64,000 nt of DNA. Source: Beijerinckiaceae bacterium. Its GTDB lineage: Bacteria > Pseudomonadota > Alphaproteobacteria > Rhizobiales > Beijerinckiaceae. The position numbers were made by a program, and so were the translations under genes. Location of the stretch: NCBI GenBank assembly GCA_019745195.1, contig JAIETL010000038.1:1-64000 (forward strand), written 5' to 3'. This document shows positions 41,511-48,603 of the stretch, piece by piece. Below the pieces are notes generated by a model, which worked only from the letters and a program-made list of their open reading frames with translations, had not been told where the DNA came from and did not search any database. Position 1 is the first letter of the stretch. Every line of letters starts with the position of its first letter.

Positions 41511-42428
41511 AACATCACCACCACGCCCTCGCTTGCCGACATCGAGCTCGAGCTGCCGCTACGACGCGTCACCGACGACCTCGCCGCCTTCACCGACCGC
41601 CTGTCGCTGTCGGCGGGCGCGGAGAAGGGCTACGCCAGCTTCGCCGCCGAGACTCATCCAGTCGGCGAGATGACCGAGCGCTCCATCGGCCACGCTGTCG
41701 AGATCACCCGCTTCCTCGCGCTCGCCGGCACGTCCGAAAGGGCGCAGGTCGCGTACTTCTTCGACATGCTGGCCGCGCTCCTGCTGCTCAACAATGCCGC
41801 GATGATCACCGTCGCGCTCACACCACCGCGCCTGCCGGTCGACTTCGCCGCGCGTCAACGCGTCCTCGGCGATGTCATCGCGGCGGTCGGTGGCGATACC
41901 GGCTTCGCGGAGATCGCTCGTAAGGCCTTCGTCTATGGCGAGATCGGCGAACCCGCCGCGGTCGAGACGGTATTCCATGCAGCGACGGTGCCCGCTCTGG
42001 ACGATATCCGTGATGGCCGCCCGACTGTCCTCGGTCTGGAGCAGGGTCTCAGCCTGATGGCCTTCATGCGCGAACAGGCCTCGCCGGCGATCCTGGTCGA
42101 GCGTGCGGCCTTGCAGCTCGACGATGCCGACCGATTCGCGCAGGCGGTCCAGGAGGATGCCGAGCTCGATCGCGAGCGTCTCGATCGGCTTCAGCGCGCC
42201 TGCCACGGCGCGAACCTGCTGGCAGCGGCCGATCTCGCACGGGCCTGCCTGATCGACGCGGTCACGGCCGGTGACCAGCCCCTCCGAACCCGGATCGAGG
42301 CACTGGCGCAGCGCCTGGTCGAACAACGCCTGAAGGACATCGTGATGTTCGCCGCTGCGATGGCCGATCGCCTCTGGGAGCTGCGTCGCATGCAGGCCGA
42401 GACGGCCGGTCGGTTCAAGCCGCTCTGA
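41508..42428 (+). CDS. Array protein 2, divergent paralog
   Basis: A 306-residue protein from the ATG at 41508. An in-frame GTG at 41472, in the position of the leader start of the other modules, would add 12 residues (MAVTPKETGTTD), and which start is used cannot be decided. It is helical and soluble. It is the most divergent member. The C-terminal region GANLLAAADLARACLIDAV, then GDQPLRTRIEALAQRLVEQ, keeps only the spacing of the family signature. The middle has a hydrophobic helix (FFDMLAALLLLNNAAMITVA) that could be buried or membrane-associated. No known domain is seen. Its place between proteins 1 and 3 and its identical leader type show that it belongs to the array. Confidence 0.7.
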   Translation: MNITTTPSLADIELELPLRRVTDDLAAFTDRLSLSAGAEKGYASFAAETHPVGEMTERSIGHAVEITRFLALAGTSERAQVAYFFDMLAALLLLNNAAMITVALTPPRLPVDFAARQRVLGDVIAAVGGDTGFAEIARKAFVYGEIGEPAAVETVFHAATVPALDDIRDGRPTVLGLEQGLSLMAFMREQASPAILVERAALQLDDADRFAQAVQEDAELDRERLDRLQRACHGANLLAAADLARACLIDAVTAGDQPLRTRIEALAQRLVEQRLKDIVMFAAAMADRLWELRRMQAETAGRFKPL

Positions 42429-42460
42429 TCCCGGCTGGATCAGGCTCGGAGCATGCCGGG

Positions 42461-42555
42461 AGGGCGCCGCGGACCGCGGTGCCCTCTCGCGATTCCGAGG
42501 CGGGACAAGGGGCGTAGCCGATCGGGCTATAACCCACATGAGAATGCAGACATGA
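42461..42555 (+). promoter_or_regulatory. Intercistronic module 4
   Basis: The inverted repeat AGGGCGCCGCGG/CCGCGGTGCCCT (42461-42485) is followed by CGATTCC. GGGG (42509-42512) pairs with CCC (42533-42535), with an inner 5-bp stem TAGCC/GGCTA around GATCG. The loop lacks the leader start codon here. A short frame MRMQT (ATG at 42538) ends in TGA overlapping the gene's ATG at 42552. Bases around the start match module 1 closely (GCTRTAACCC, ATGAGAA, ACATGATC). Confidence 0.6.
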
Positions 42556-43553
42556 TCAGGAACGACTCTCGCGGCCCGCTGGCGCCGCACGACAATGCAC
42601 ATTCGAGTGGCCAGGACGGGCCTACCGAGCCCATCCGCGATCCGCTGACGGCGATCGCGGAAAGCATCAGTGACGATCCCTCGGTGTCGGAGCTCATCGC
42701 GTTCCGCCGCAGCACGCCTGACCTTCAGGCTGTTGCCATCGACGCCAAGCGCTGTGGCGATGAGGCTCGCCGGCTGCTGATCGGCAGCCACCACCCCGAT
42801 CCGCGAAACCGGGCCTGGGTCGCGCTCGCCATCGCAGGGCTCTCCTGCGGTGCGATCGTCGCGATCTGGCCCTGCGACACGGTTCACGACGCCCATGCCA
42901 AGATGGCGCTGGCGGAGGCCAGCGTGCTCCACGGTGACGATGCCGAGCGTGGAGAGGCTGCGACCCTCGATGCCGCGGGCGCAACCCGGATCCGGCTTCA
43001 GCGCGCCGCCTATGCGGTGGACCCGCTGATCGTGCCGCCGGGGCCCGCCGCCCCGTCCCAGGAGGATCGGGGCCTGGCACACTGGCCGATCCGGCACTTC
43101 GATCTCGTCGATCTGTCCCCGCCCTCGGCCGGGGACGTCCTGCTCTCGCCTCGGGAGATCGCCCGCTGGGGCCTGTTCCTGAAGGCGGAGCCTCCCTTCG
43201 GAGACAGGCTCGCTCGCGTCGAGCAGATGTTCGCGATCGCCGATCGCCTGCGGGTTCTGGCGCGGCAGGCGGAGGATGGCGCGCGTGAACTGCGCTGGGC
43301 CTGCGAGGGCGCGCTCATACTGGCCTACATGGCCGCGGCGCAGATCGCGATCTGGCCGGCGCTGAAGCATTCGCCGGAAGCGCAGGCGAAGGAGCGCCTC
43401 GTCACCGTCGTCAACGCGCGCGCCAGCCGCGGTGATCCCGCGCACATGCAGGCGGCGGTCCGGCATCTCTACACCGAGGCGGCATGGCCGGCTCATGGCT
43501 GGCGACCCACCGCCACGGTCGTGAACGAGCCGGACTGGATTCCGATCGTCTAG
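42552..43553 (+). CDS. Array protein 3, paralog of array protein 1
   Basis: 333 residues from the ATG at 42552, which overlaps the leader stop (ATGA). It is co-linear with array protein 1: DDPSVSELIAFRR near residue 40, RIRLQRAAYAVDPLIVPPGP, PAAPSQEDRGLAHWPIRHFD, then CEGALILAYMAAAQIAIWP, KERLVTVVNARASRGDP and MQAAVRHLYTEAAW. The shared length and full-length similarity show a gene duplication, but many substitutions, so it is old or fast-evolving. No catalytic motif. The conserved IWP after a helix and the RGDP.HMQAA segment are the best family markers for a search. Confidence 0.75.
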   Translation: MIRNDSRGPLAPHDNAHSSGQDGPTEPIRDPLTAIAESISDDPSVSELIAFRRSTPDLQAVAIDAKRCGDEARRLLIGSHHPDPRNRAWVALAIAGLSCGAIVAIWPCDTVHDAHAKMALAEASVLHGDDAERGEAATLDAAGATRIRLQRAAYAVDPLIVPPGPAAPSQEDRGLAHWPIRHFDLVDLSPPSAGDVLLSPREIARWGLFLKAEPPFGDRLARVEQMFAIADRLRVLARQAEDGARELRWACEGALILAYMAAAQIAIWPALKHSPEAQAKERLVTVVNARASRGDPAHMQAAVRHLYTEAAWPAHGWRPTATVVNEPDWIPIV

Positions 43554-43590
43554 GCCAGCTCGAGGTGACCTCACCATAGCACTTGCCAGG

Positions 43591-43693
43591 AAGAGGCGGC
43601 GCCGCGCGGTGCCGCCTCTTCGCGTTTGGTCCAGGCAAATGGGGAAGGGAGACAGGAGGAAGGGTGCTGCGGAGAGCAGATCACCCCTCATGA
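43591..43693 (+). promoter_or_regulatory. Intercistronic module 5
   Basis: The stem AAGAGGCGGC/GCCGCCTCTT (43591-43620) is followed by a strong ribosome site AGGAGG (43654-43659). Then comes a nested hairpin in which GGGTG (43662-43666) pairs with CACCC (43682-43686) and CTGC with GCAG around GGAGA. A GTG at 43664 opens the leader MLRRADHPS, whose TGA overlaps the gene's ATG at 43690. The sequence differs from modules 1-4 but the design is the same. Confidence 0.55.
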
Positions 43694-44601
43694 AAGAGAT
43701 CACAGTGAAGATCAACGATACTGCCGATTTCGCGGCGGCCTGGCGTTCGGCCGCCGCCGACCTCCCGCTCGTCGGCGTCGTCGACGAGCTCGAGTCTCTC
43801 GAGTTCCTCGGCGACGAGGATCAATCCGGTCTTCGGCGGTGCGCCTCGGTCTGGCGCGAGCGCCCATCGCTCTTGCCGATCCGGGGGCGAGCACGCTTCC
43901 ATGCCGCACAAATCCAGGACCTGCTGACAGCCCTTCGCGACGGCATCGTCACAGTCGACGACCTCAAATCCGATGCTGTCCGGGCCTGGGCGATCCTGAT
44001 CAATGCCGGCAATGTCGCGATGATGTTGATCGCGCCGCGCAGCGATTCGGATTATCGCGCCCGCGCCGACCTGCGGCGCGCCTTGCGCCATCAAGCCCGC
44101 CGTTCGGCCGACCCTGACCTCGCCTGTCGCGTCAGCCGGATGTGCGGCGGCGACTTCGTCGCGCTCAGCGAGGACGGCATGAGGCCGGCCAGGCTGCCGA
44201 CGGTCTCGGCCGAGCACGGCCTTAGCGCCACAGAAGGCGAGCCGGCGGCCTATCCGGTCGCGATCGCTCGGTCGCTGCAGCTCTGGCTCTCTACACCGGT
44301 CGACCTCGCCGATCTCTTCGACGGCGCGCGCACGCTGCTGGCACAGGTCGATGTCTGGCGGCGCCTCCAGAGCAAGGTTGCTGACCCTACGCTCTGGACT
44401 GATTGCATCCGGGGCGCTGAGCTTCTCGCCTATGCGCGGCTCGCCCGGATCGGCGTGTGCCGGGTTCTCGATGACGACGACCTAGCCATCAAGCGAGCCA
44501 CCCTCGACCTGATCGCGCAGCGCGCCCGTGATCCCGATCCCATGCGCGCCGCGATCGAATGGGCCGTCGATCTCGGCAAGACGGTCAGCGATCCCGCCTG
44601 A
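43690..44601 (+). CDS. Array protein 4, paralog of array protein 5
   Basis: A 303-residue protein. The N-terminal 200 residues are unlike proteins 1-3. They include VVDELESLEFLGDED and a helical stretch IQDLLTALRDGIVTVDDLKS, then WAILINAGNVAMMLIAP. The C-terminal third carries the family signature in the form IRGAELLAYARLARIGVCRV, DDDLAIKRATLDLIAQR and ARDPDPMRAAIEWAVDLG, nearly matching protein 5. The ATG overlaps the stop of the module-5 leader. No enzymatic motif, signal peptide or clear membrane segment. A hydrophobic helix with NAGNVAMMLI recurs in protein 5 (NIGNALALLAHAGEIAMLL). Confidence 0.72.
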   Translation: MKEITVKINDTADFAAAWRSAAADLPLVGVVDELESLEFLGDEDQSGLRRCASVWRERPSLLPIRGRARFHAAQIQDLLTALRDGIVTVDDLKSDAVRAWAILINAGNVAMMLIAPRSDSDYRARADLRRALRHQARRSADPDLACRVSRMCGGDFVALSEDGMRPARLPTVSAEHGLSATEGEPAAYPVAIARSLQLWLSTPVDLADLFDGARTLLAQVDVWRRLQSKVADPTLWTDCIRGAELLAYARLARIGVCRVLDDDDLAIKRATLDLIAQRARDPDPMRAAIEWAVDLGKTVSDPA

Positions 44602-44630
44602 TCGTACCAGATACCAATCCCGAAAACGGA

Positions 44631-44727
44631 AAGGGCGCGCCTCCCCGGCGCGCCTTTCGGCATGACGACAGGGGAAGAGGCGAAGGGGCGGAAGAGCCGA
44701 CCCCAGGGAAACAGGTTCAAGACCATG
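44631..44727 (+). promoter_or_regulatory. Intercistronic module 6
   Basis: The hairpin GGCGCGC-N7-GCGCGCC with flanking A and T pairs (44631-44657) is followed by a nested structure. GGGG (44671-44674) pairs with CCCC (44701-44704), and GGC with GCC around GGAAGA. An ATG at 44662 opens a leader that runs in frame into the next gene, as in module 3. The bases after the C run (CCCCAGGGAAACAGG) resemble module 3 (CCCCCAAGGAAACTGG). Confidence 0.58.
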
Positions 44728-45666
44728 ACCGATACCACCGCACCGACCCTGCGCGACCTCGTCTTCACGACCGACAGCGTGCCCGTCATCGACGAGCTCG
44801 CCGCGCTCGACGCTCTTCTGCCGGAGATGTCCGACGAACTCGAGCGTCACGCCACCTTGCTCGAACGGCTCCCGCCGCTCCTCGACCTGCGTGGCCGCGC
44901 AATCGTCCACGCCCGCGATTATCAGCGCTTCCTGACCCTCGCCGAAGCAGATCCCTCGGCGTTGGAGTACATGATCAACATCGGCAATGCGCTCGCGCTC
45001 CTCGCGCATGCCGGCGAGATCGCGATGCTGCTCGTCCCGCCGGGCTCGCCCGAGGACCACTTCGCCAGGGCCATACTCGCGAAGGAGCGAGGCGAGCAGT
45101 ATCGCAAGGGTGACGGTGTCCATGATGCCAAGCTGATCGAGCGCGCGCTGTGGAGATCCTTCGCCGACAGCCATCCGCGTCTCGTGATTGGATCGTGCAT
45201 TCCGCCTGGAATGGAGGAGGCCGCCCAGCGCTTCAGCGGTGCCATGCTGCTGCAATCGGGGGCCGGCAACAGCACCGCGCCCGAGGTCTATCACCTCGAG
45301 CACGGGATGGCGCTGGAGACCTGGTTCGACGACCCGCCCGACCTCACTCTCCTTCTCGACGAGGCGAGGACGCTGTTCGCGAGCGTCGAAGCCTGGTCGC
45401 AGGCCGAGCCACCATCTCCCTTCTGGTTCGGCGCCCGGCGCGGTGCGCTAATCCTCGCCTATGCCCGCCTCTGCCGGATCGGGCTCTGGCCGGCACGCAG
45501 CTCCGACGACCTGATCGTGAAGATGGAGGTGGAGCGTCTCATCTGCGAACGTGCAGCCGATCCTGATCCGATGCATGCCGCGGTCGAGATCGCGCTCGGC
45601 GTCGGGCGACGCATCGCCAAGCAGGGCGGCCGCTTCGTGACTGTTCTCGGCGGCGTTGAGCTGTGA
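44725..45666 (+). CDS. Array protein 5, paralog of array protein 4
   Basis: 313 residues from the ATG at 44725. An in-frame ATG at 44662 would add 21. It shares with protein 4 the elements PVIDELAALDALLPE, a buried helix NIGNALALLAHAGEIAMLLV, and the C-terminal signature RRGALILAYARLCRIGLWP, SDDLIVKMEVERLICER and AADPDPMHAAVEIALGVG. Helical and soluble, with no catalytic motif. Its stop overlaps a GTG and lies 9 bases before the preferred ATG of the AAA+ ATPase gene, so the two are translationally coupled, which suggests that they act together. Confidence 0.74.
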   Translation: MTDTTAPTLRDLVFTTDSVPVIDELAALDALLPEMSDELERHATLLERLPPLLDLRGRAIVHARDYQRFLTLAEADPSALEYMINIGNALALLAHAGEIAMLLVPPGSPEDHFARAILAKERGEQYRKGDGVHDAKLIERALWRSFADSHPRLVIGSCIPPGMEEAAQRFSGAMLLQSGAGNSTAPEVYHLEHGMALETWFDDPPDLTLLLDEARTLFASVEAWSQAEPPSPFWFGARRGALILAYARLCRIGLWPARSSDDLIVKMEVERLICERAADPDPMHAAVEIALGVGRRIAKQGGRFVTVLGGVEL

Positions 45667-45674
45667 GGCTGGTG

Positions 45675-46886
45675 ATGAATCCGATCCCGTCCTACGACGC
45701 CGAGGCGATCGTGACCCTGCGCGAGTTCGATCAGCAGCGGCTGCTTAGTGATCTGCGGGACCAGCGGCCTGATGGCGCCGACACGGTCACGAAAGTTGCC
45801 GATGCCGCCGAGATCAGCGCTGACGAGCCGGATCAGCCCGTCGGTCCGGCGATCGAACTCTACGATGCCGAGCGACTGGCGCGCCGTCTCGGGCATGGGG
45901 ATGGCTTCGTCGGAGACCCCGCCGAGGCCAGCAATGACGAGGATGCCGCTCAGGCTCGGCAGGTCAAGCTCTGGACCAGAATGCATGGTGATGAGCGCGG
46001 ACCCTGGCGCAAGCTCGTCATTCCCGATGACGCCATGGTCGCGCGTCTCGCCAGCCTCGATGCGATCTGTCCGCAGTTCAGCGAGGTCACCGCCTGGATC
46101 GTCAGGGCCGCGGGGCTCAGTGCCGCGACCGGGACGCCACTGCGGCTCGATCCCGCCGTGGTCGTCGGGCCTCCGGGCACGGGGAAGACCTTCTATGCCC
46201 GCAAGCTCGCCGAGGCGCTCGACGTGTCCTCCGAGGTCATCGCCATGAACCTGATGACGGACCGCGGTTCGGCGTTCTCCGGGCTGACGCCGGTCTGGCG
46301 GGCGTCCGGACCGGGCAAGGTCGCAAAACTCCTGATCGAAGGCAGCCATGCCTCGCCCCTCATCGTCATCGACGAGATCGAGAAGGCCTCGCCTATCAAT
46401 CCGGCCGAGACGCCGACGAATGTCCTGCACTCCCTCCTCGAGCGCGAGAACGCCGCCCGCTTCGTCGACGAGTTCGTCGATTTGCCGATCAGGGCCGACC
46501 ACATCTTCTGGTTCGCGACGGCAAACAGCCTTGAGCCATTGCCGGCCAGCATCGTCGACCGGCTAATCGTGTTCACGATCGAGCCCGCGCCCGATGAGAT
46601 GCTCGTAATCCAGAAGAGCATCTTCCACGAGGCCAACCTGCGGGTGGGCGGCAGCTTCGTCGAACCCGGCGAGGCGCTGCTCCGGGCGACAGCAGGCCAC
46701 AACCCGCGCACCCTGTCGCGCCTCTGGGACATCGCCATGGGCTTCGCCGTCGCGGCTGGCCGACGGCATCTCGTCGCTGCGGATATCCGCAGGGCCGAGC
46801 AGGTCCTCCTCGGAGGGAAGGAGGGCGCGAGGAGGCCAATCGGGTTCATCCGGCCGGTCGAGAAGGGAGAGAGGCAACGGGAATGA
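45675..46886 (+). CDS. Lon-type AAA+ ATPase without protease domain
   Basis: The ATG at 45675 (TGAGG 6 bases upstream) gives 403 residues. A GTG at 45663 is an alternative. The N-terminal 150 residues are acidic and poorly conserved. The AAA+ core has Walker A VVGPPGTGKTFYARKLAEAL, Walker B LIVIDEIEKASP, sensor 1 FWFATANSLEPLPASIVDR with the arginine finger, and a C-terminal helical lid (NPRTLSRLWDIAMGFAVAAG). The TANSL..(I/L)P..(I/L)(L/V)DR pattern is that of Lon proteases. No Ser-Lys protease domain follows. It is therefore probably a remodelling or unfolding ATPase, acting on the array proteins or on a complex they form. Confidence 0.82.
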   Translation: MNPIPSYDAEAIVTLREFDQQRLLSDLRDQRPDGADTVTKVADAAEISADEPDQPVGPAIELYDAERLARRLGHGDGFVGDPAEASNDEDAAQARQVKLWTRMHGDERGPWRKLVIPDDAMVARLASLDAICPQFSEVTAWIVRAAGLSAATGTPLRLDPAVVVGPPGTGKTFYARKLAEALDVSSEVIAMNLMTDRGSAFSGLTPVWRASGPGKVAKLLIEGSHASPLIVIDEIEKASPINPAETPTNVLHSLLERENAARFVDEFVDLPIRADHIFWFATANSLEPLPASIVDRLIVFTIEPAPDEMLVIQKSIFHEANLRVGGSFVEPGEALLRATAGHNPRTLSRLWDIAMGFAVAAGRRHLVAADIRRAEQVLLGGKEGARRPIGFIRPVEKGERQRE

Positions 46887-46939
46887 GGCGAGAACGGGAA
46901 TACCCCCCGGGAAGCCCGAGATGACAGGAAATAAAAACC

Positions 46940-47785
46940 ATGATGACCACGACCAGCAGCGAAGGCCATGCTACTCTAGCGACGCGCCGCCGCATCCGCG
47001 AGGAGGGCAGCACAGCCGCCGTTACACACTATGTCGAGACGAGGTGGCCGGCCATCGGAGGCAAGGGCCTTGCGCCGCTCGGCGAGCGCGCCTTCCTCGA
47101 CCCCGAGTTCTCCCAAGCCTACCAGCCCGGCCATGTCGTCTATGTCTATGTCGCCGGCTCCGGCGACACGCTGCAGGCGCCGGACCAGCCGACCGGCCTG
47201 CATGGCCTGGCGCGGCGCTTCGCCCTGCCGCTGTTCAAGATCTCCGCGACCGCGGCCGAGAACGCGCTCGCCCGGATCGAGGACATCAACCTCGAGCGCT
47301 ACGCCGGCATGTACGCAGCCGAAGCGGGCCTCGCCTGCGATCCGGGTTACGACAACTGGCGCCTCGTCCTCATCCATCCCTCGCGCAAGCCGCTCCCGGG
47401 CGCTCCCGTCGAGGCGCGCCCGCGCGTCATCCGCGTCGTCCTGCCGAAGGGACTTTCGCTCATCGCCTTCGAGAAAGAGCTCCATGAGCGCCTGAGCCCG
47501 GCTTCTCTGCCTCGCTGGATCTCGTCTCCTGCCGGTCTCAGGCACTGCGCCGATCTCGACCTTGATCCGCGCGAGGCTACGCGGCTCACCGGCTACAACA
47601 CCGGGGAGAGCGAGCGGGTCAGCCGGGCCGACGAGCTCTACATTTTCAAGCCCCGCCTCGATGGTGGGAGCCTGCTCACCATCATCGAGCGCATCGTCCA
47701 TGAATTCGTCATCCGCGACGCCGCCAATGACCGTCCAACCTGGGGATGGGTTTCCGTTAACCAAGGCTACCGGCGACAGGCCTGA
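46940..47785 (+). CDS. Hypothetical protein downstream of the array ATPase
   Basis: 281 residues, start at ATG 46940 (a second ATG follows immediately, and AGGA lies 10 bases upstream). Not recognised. It begins with a polar helix and continues as a mixed alpha/beta protein. A central part, YVYVAGSGDTLQAPDQPTGL followed by FKISATAAENALARIEDIN, recalls small nuclease-like or GIY-YIG-like strand patterns, but the catalytic residues are absent, so I do not claim this. The C-terminal ELYIFKPRLDGGSLLTIIER may be a second small domain. The gene is 53 bases behind the ATPase and is probably the last gene of the array transcript. Confidence 0.6.
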   Translation: MMTTTSSEGHATLATRRRIREEGSTAAVTHYVETRWPAIGGKGLAPLGERAFLDPEFSQAYQPGHVVYVYVAGSGDTLQAPDQPTGLHGLARRFALPLFKISATAAENALARIEDINLERYAGMYAAEAGLACDPGYDNWRLVLIHPSRKPLPGAPVEARPRVIRVVLPKGLSLIAFEKELHERLSPASLPRWISSPAGLRHCADLDLDPREATRLTGYNTGESERVSRADELYIFKPRLDGGSLLTIIERIVHEFVIRDAANDRPTWGWVSVNQGYRRQA

Positions 47786-48270
47786 CACTCTGGACGGCGG
47801 CTTCGGGGAAACTGCCGTTCGTGCTACGTTCTGAATGCATCGAGATCGATTCGGGTCGCGGTCGAAGGCCAGCGGGATTCCTCCACACACTGGGATACCC
47901 CGCCCCTTCGACTTCCGATGGAAAGCGCATGTTGCCGCGTGCTCGAAGCTTATGGGCAACCCTGTGTGGCCGCCGGTGGCCGCATGGAGATAAAAACCGG
48001 AGGGTCTTGGTTGCCGAGCTTCGCGCTCGGCCGCCGCGGTGTTGGAACGAATTCGGGGTCGACGGAAACAGATCCCGCTGGGCAGTAGCGCTGAGACCCG
48101 CGAACCCAGCTGCGTCAGGGCAGAACGTGCCAGCCCTGTGCAAATTCGAGTGAGGCGCGGAAACGATCCAGCCGAAAGGCGGGATTTTCCGTGGACTCTG
48201 CTCGATGCTTGGCGACGATCCCTCTTTGGGCGCACGCTGCTTGGACGCTTCTGCACAGCGGAAGGTTCAG
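47786..48270. other. Intergenic region before the excisionase-like gene
   Basis: About 480 bases without a firm gene. It contains a stable hairpin GCCGAGC-TTCGC-GCTCGGC (48013-48031), which may end the array transcript, and copy B of the conserved leader (48055-48208). Confidence 0.5.
48055..48208 (+). promoter_or_regulatory. Conserved leader element, copy B
   Basis: It shares with copy A at 28 kb the blocks GGGGTCGAC (48055-48063), CGAGTGAGGCGCGGA (48147-48161), the GAAA-tetraloop hairpin GCCGAAAGGC (48171-48180) and CTGCTCGATGC (48198-48208). The distance between the second and third blocks is 24 bases in both copies. It lies just before the excisionase-like and integrase genes. Confidence 0.55.
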
Positions 48271-48603
48271 GTGCTGAACGCATGGCCCCTGCTGCTGAGC
48301 CTTGAGCAGGTCTGCGCCTATCTGGACCTCTCCCCTGTGACCTTCCGTAGGGTTTGCCCCGTGCCGGCGGTCGCGCTCGGCGCTGCCGTTGCGCGCTGGA
48401 ATCGAAACCAGATCGACGAGTGGGTGAATTCCTTACCCCCGAAAAACCAGGCGTTCGCCGGCGGAAACGCCGCCGATCAGCCGCGCCCCTATCAACCTGC
48501 CGAAGCTGTTGCCGACGAGCGACGCAACGAGGCACTTCAGAAGATCCGCGACAGGCACCATGGACGAGCCAAAGCCAAGAATTCCTCATGTCCAGCGCGT
48601 TAG
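48271..48603 (+). CDS. AlpA/excisionase-like DNA-binding protein
   Basis: The GTG at 48271 has the ribosome site GGAAGG 5 bases upstream and gives 110 residues. An ATG at 48205, at the end of the conserved leader, is an alternative start. The segment PLLLSLEQVCAYLDLSPVTF followed by RRVCPVPAVALGAAVARWNR and QIDEWVNSLP has the order of the AlpA/HTH_17 winged helix (LLt.eevAeyLglS..TFyr...FP....g...RW....ieeWi). Such proteins are transcriptional activators of integrase genes or recombination directionality factors. It overlaps the integrase gene by 44 bases. Confidence 0.78.
   Translation: MLNAWPLLLSLEQVCAYLDLSPVTFRRVCPVPAVALGAAVARWNRNQIDEWVNSLPPKNQAFAGGNAADQPRPYQPAEAVADERRNEALQKIRDRHHGRAKAKNSSCPAR

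Noticed and set aside
39964..43715. Minus-strand frames of 479 and 718 codons across the array
   Set aside because: Both cross several plus-strand gene borders, leaders and hairpins, and lack any protein-like motif. The plus-strand genes have paralogy and coupled starts.
40203..44727. CRISPR array or simple repeat
   Set aside because: The repeated modules are about 90 bases, diverged, and separated by 0.9-1.0 kb protein genes, not by short spacers.
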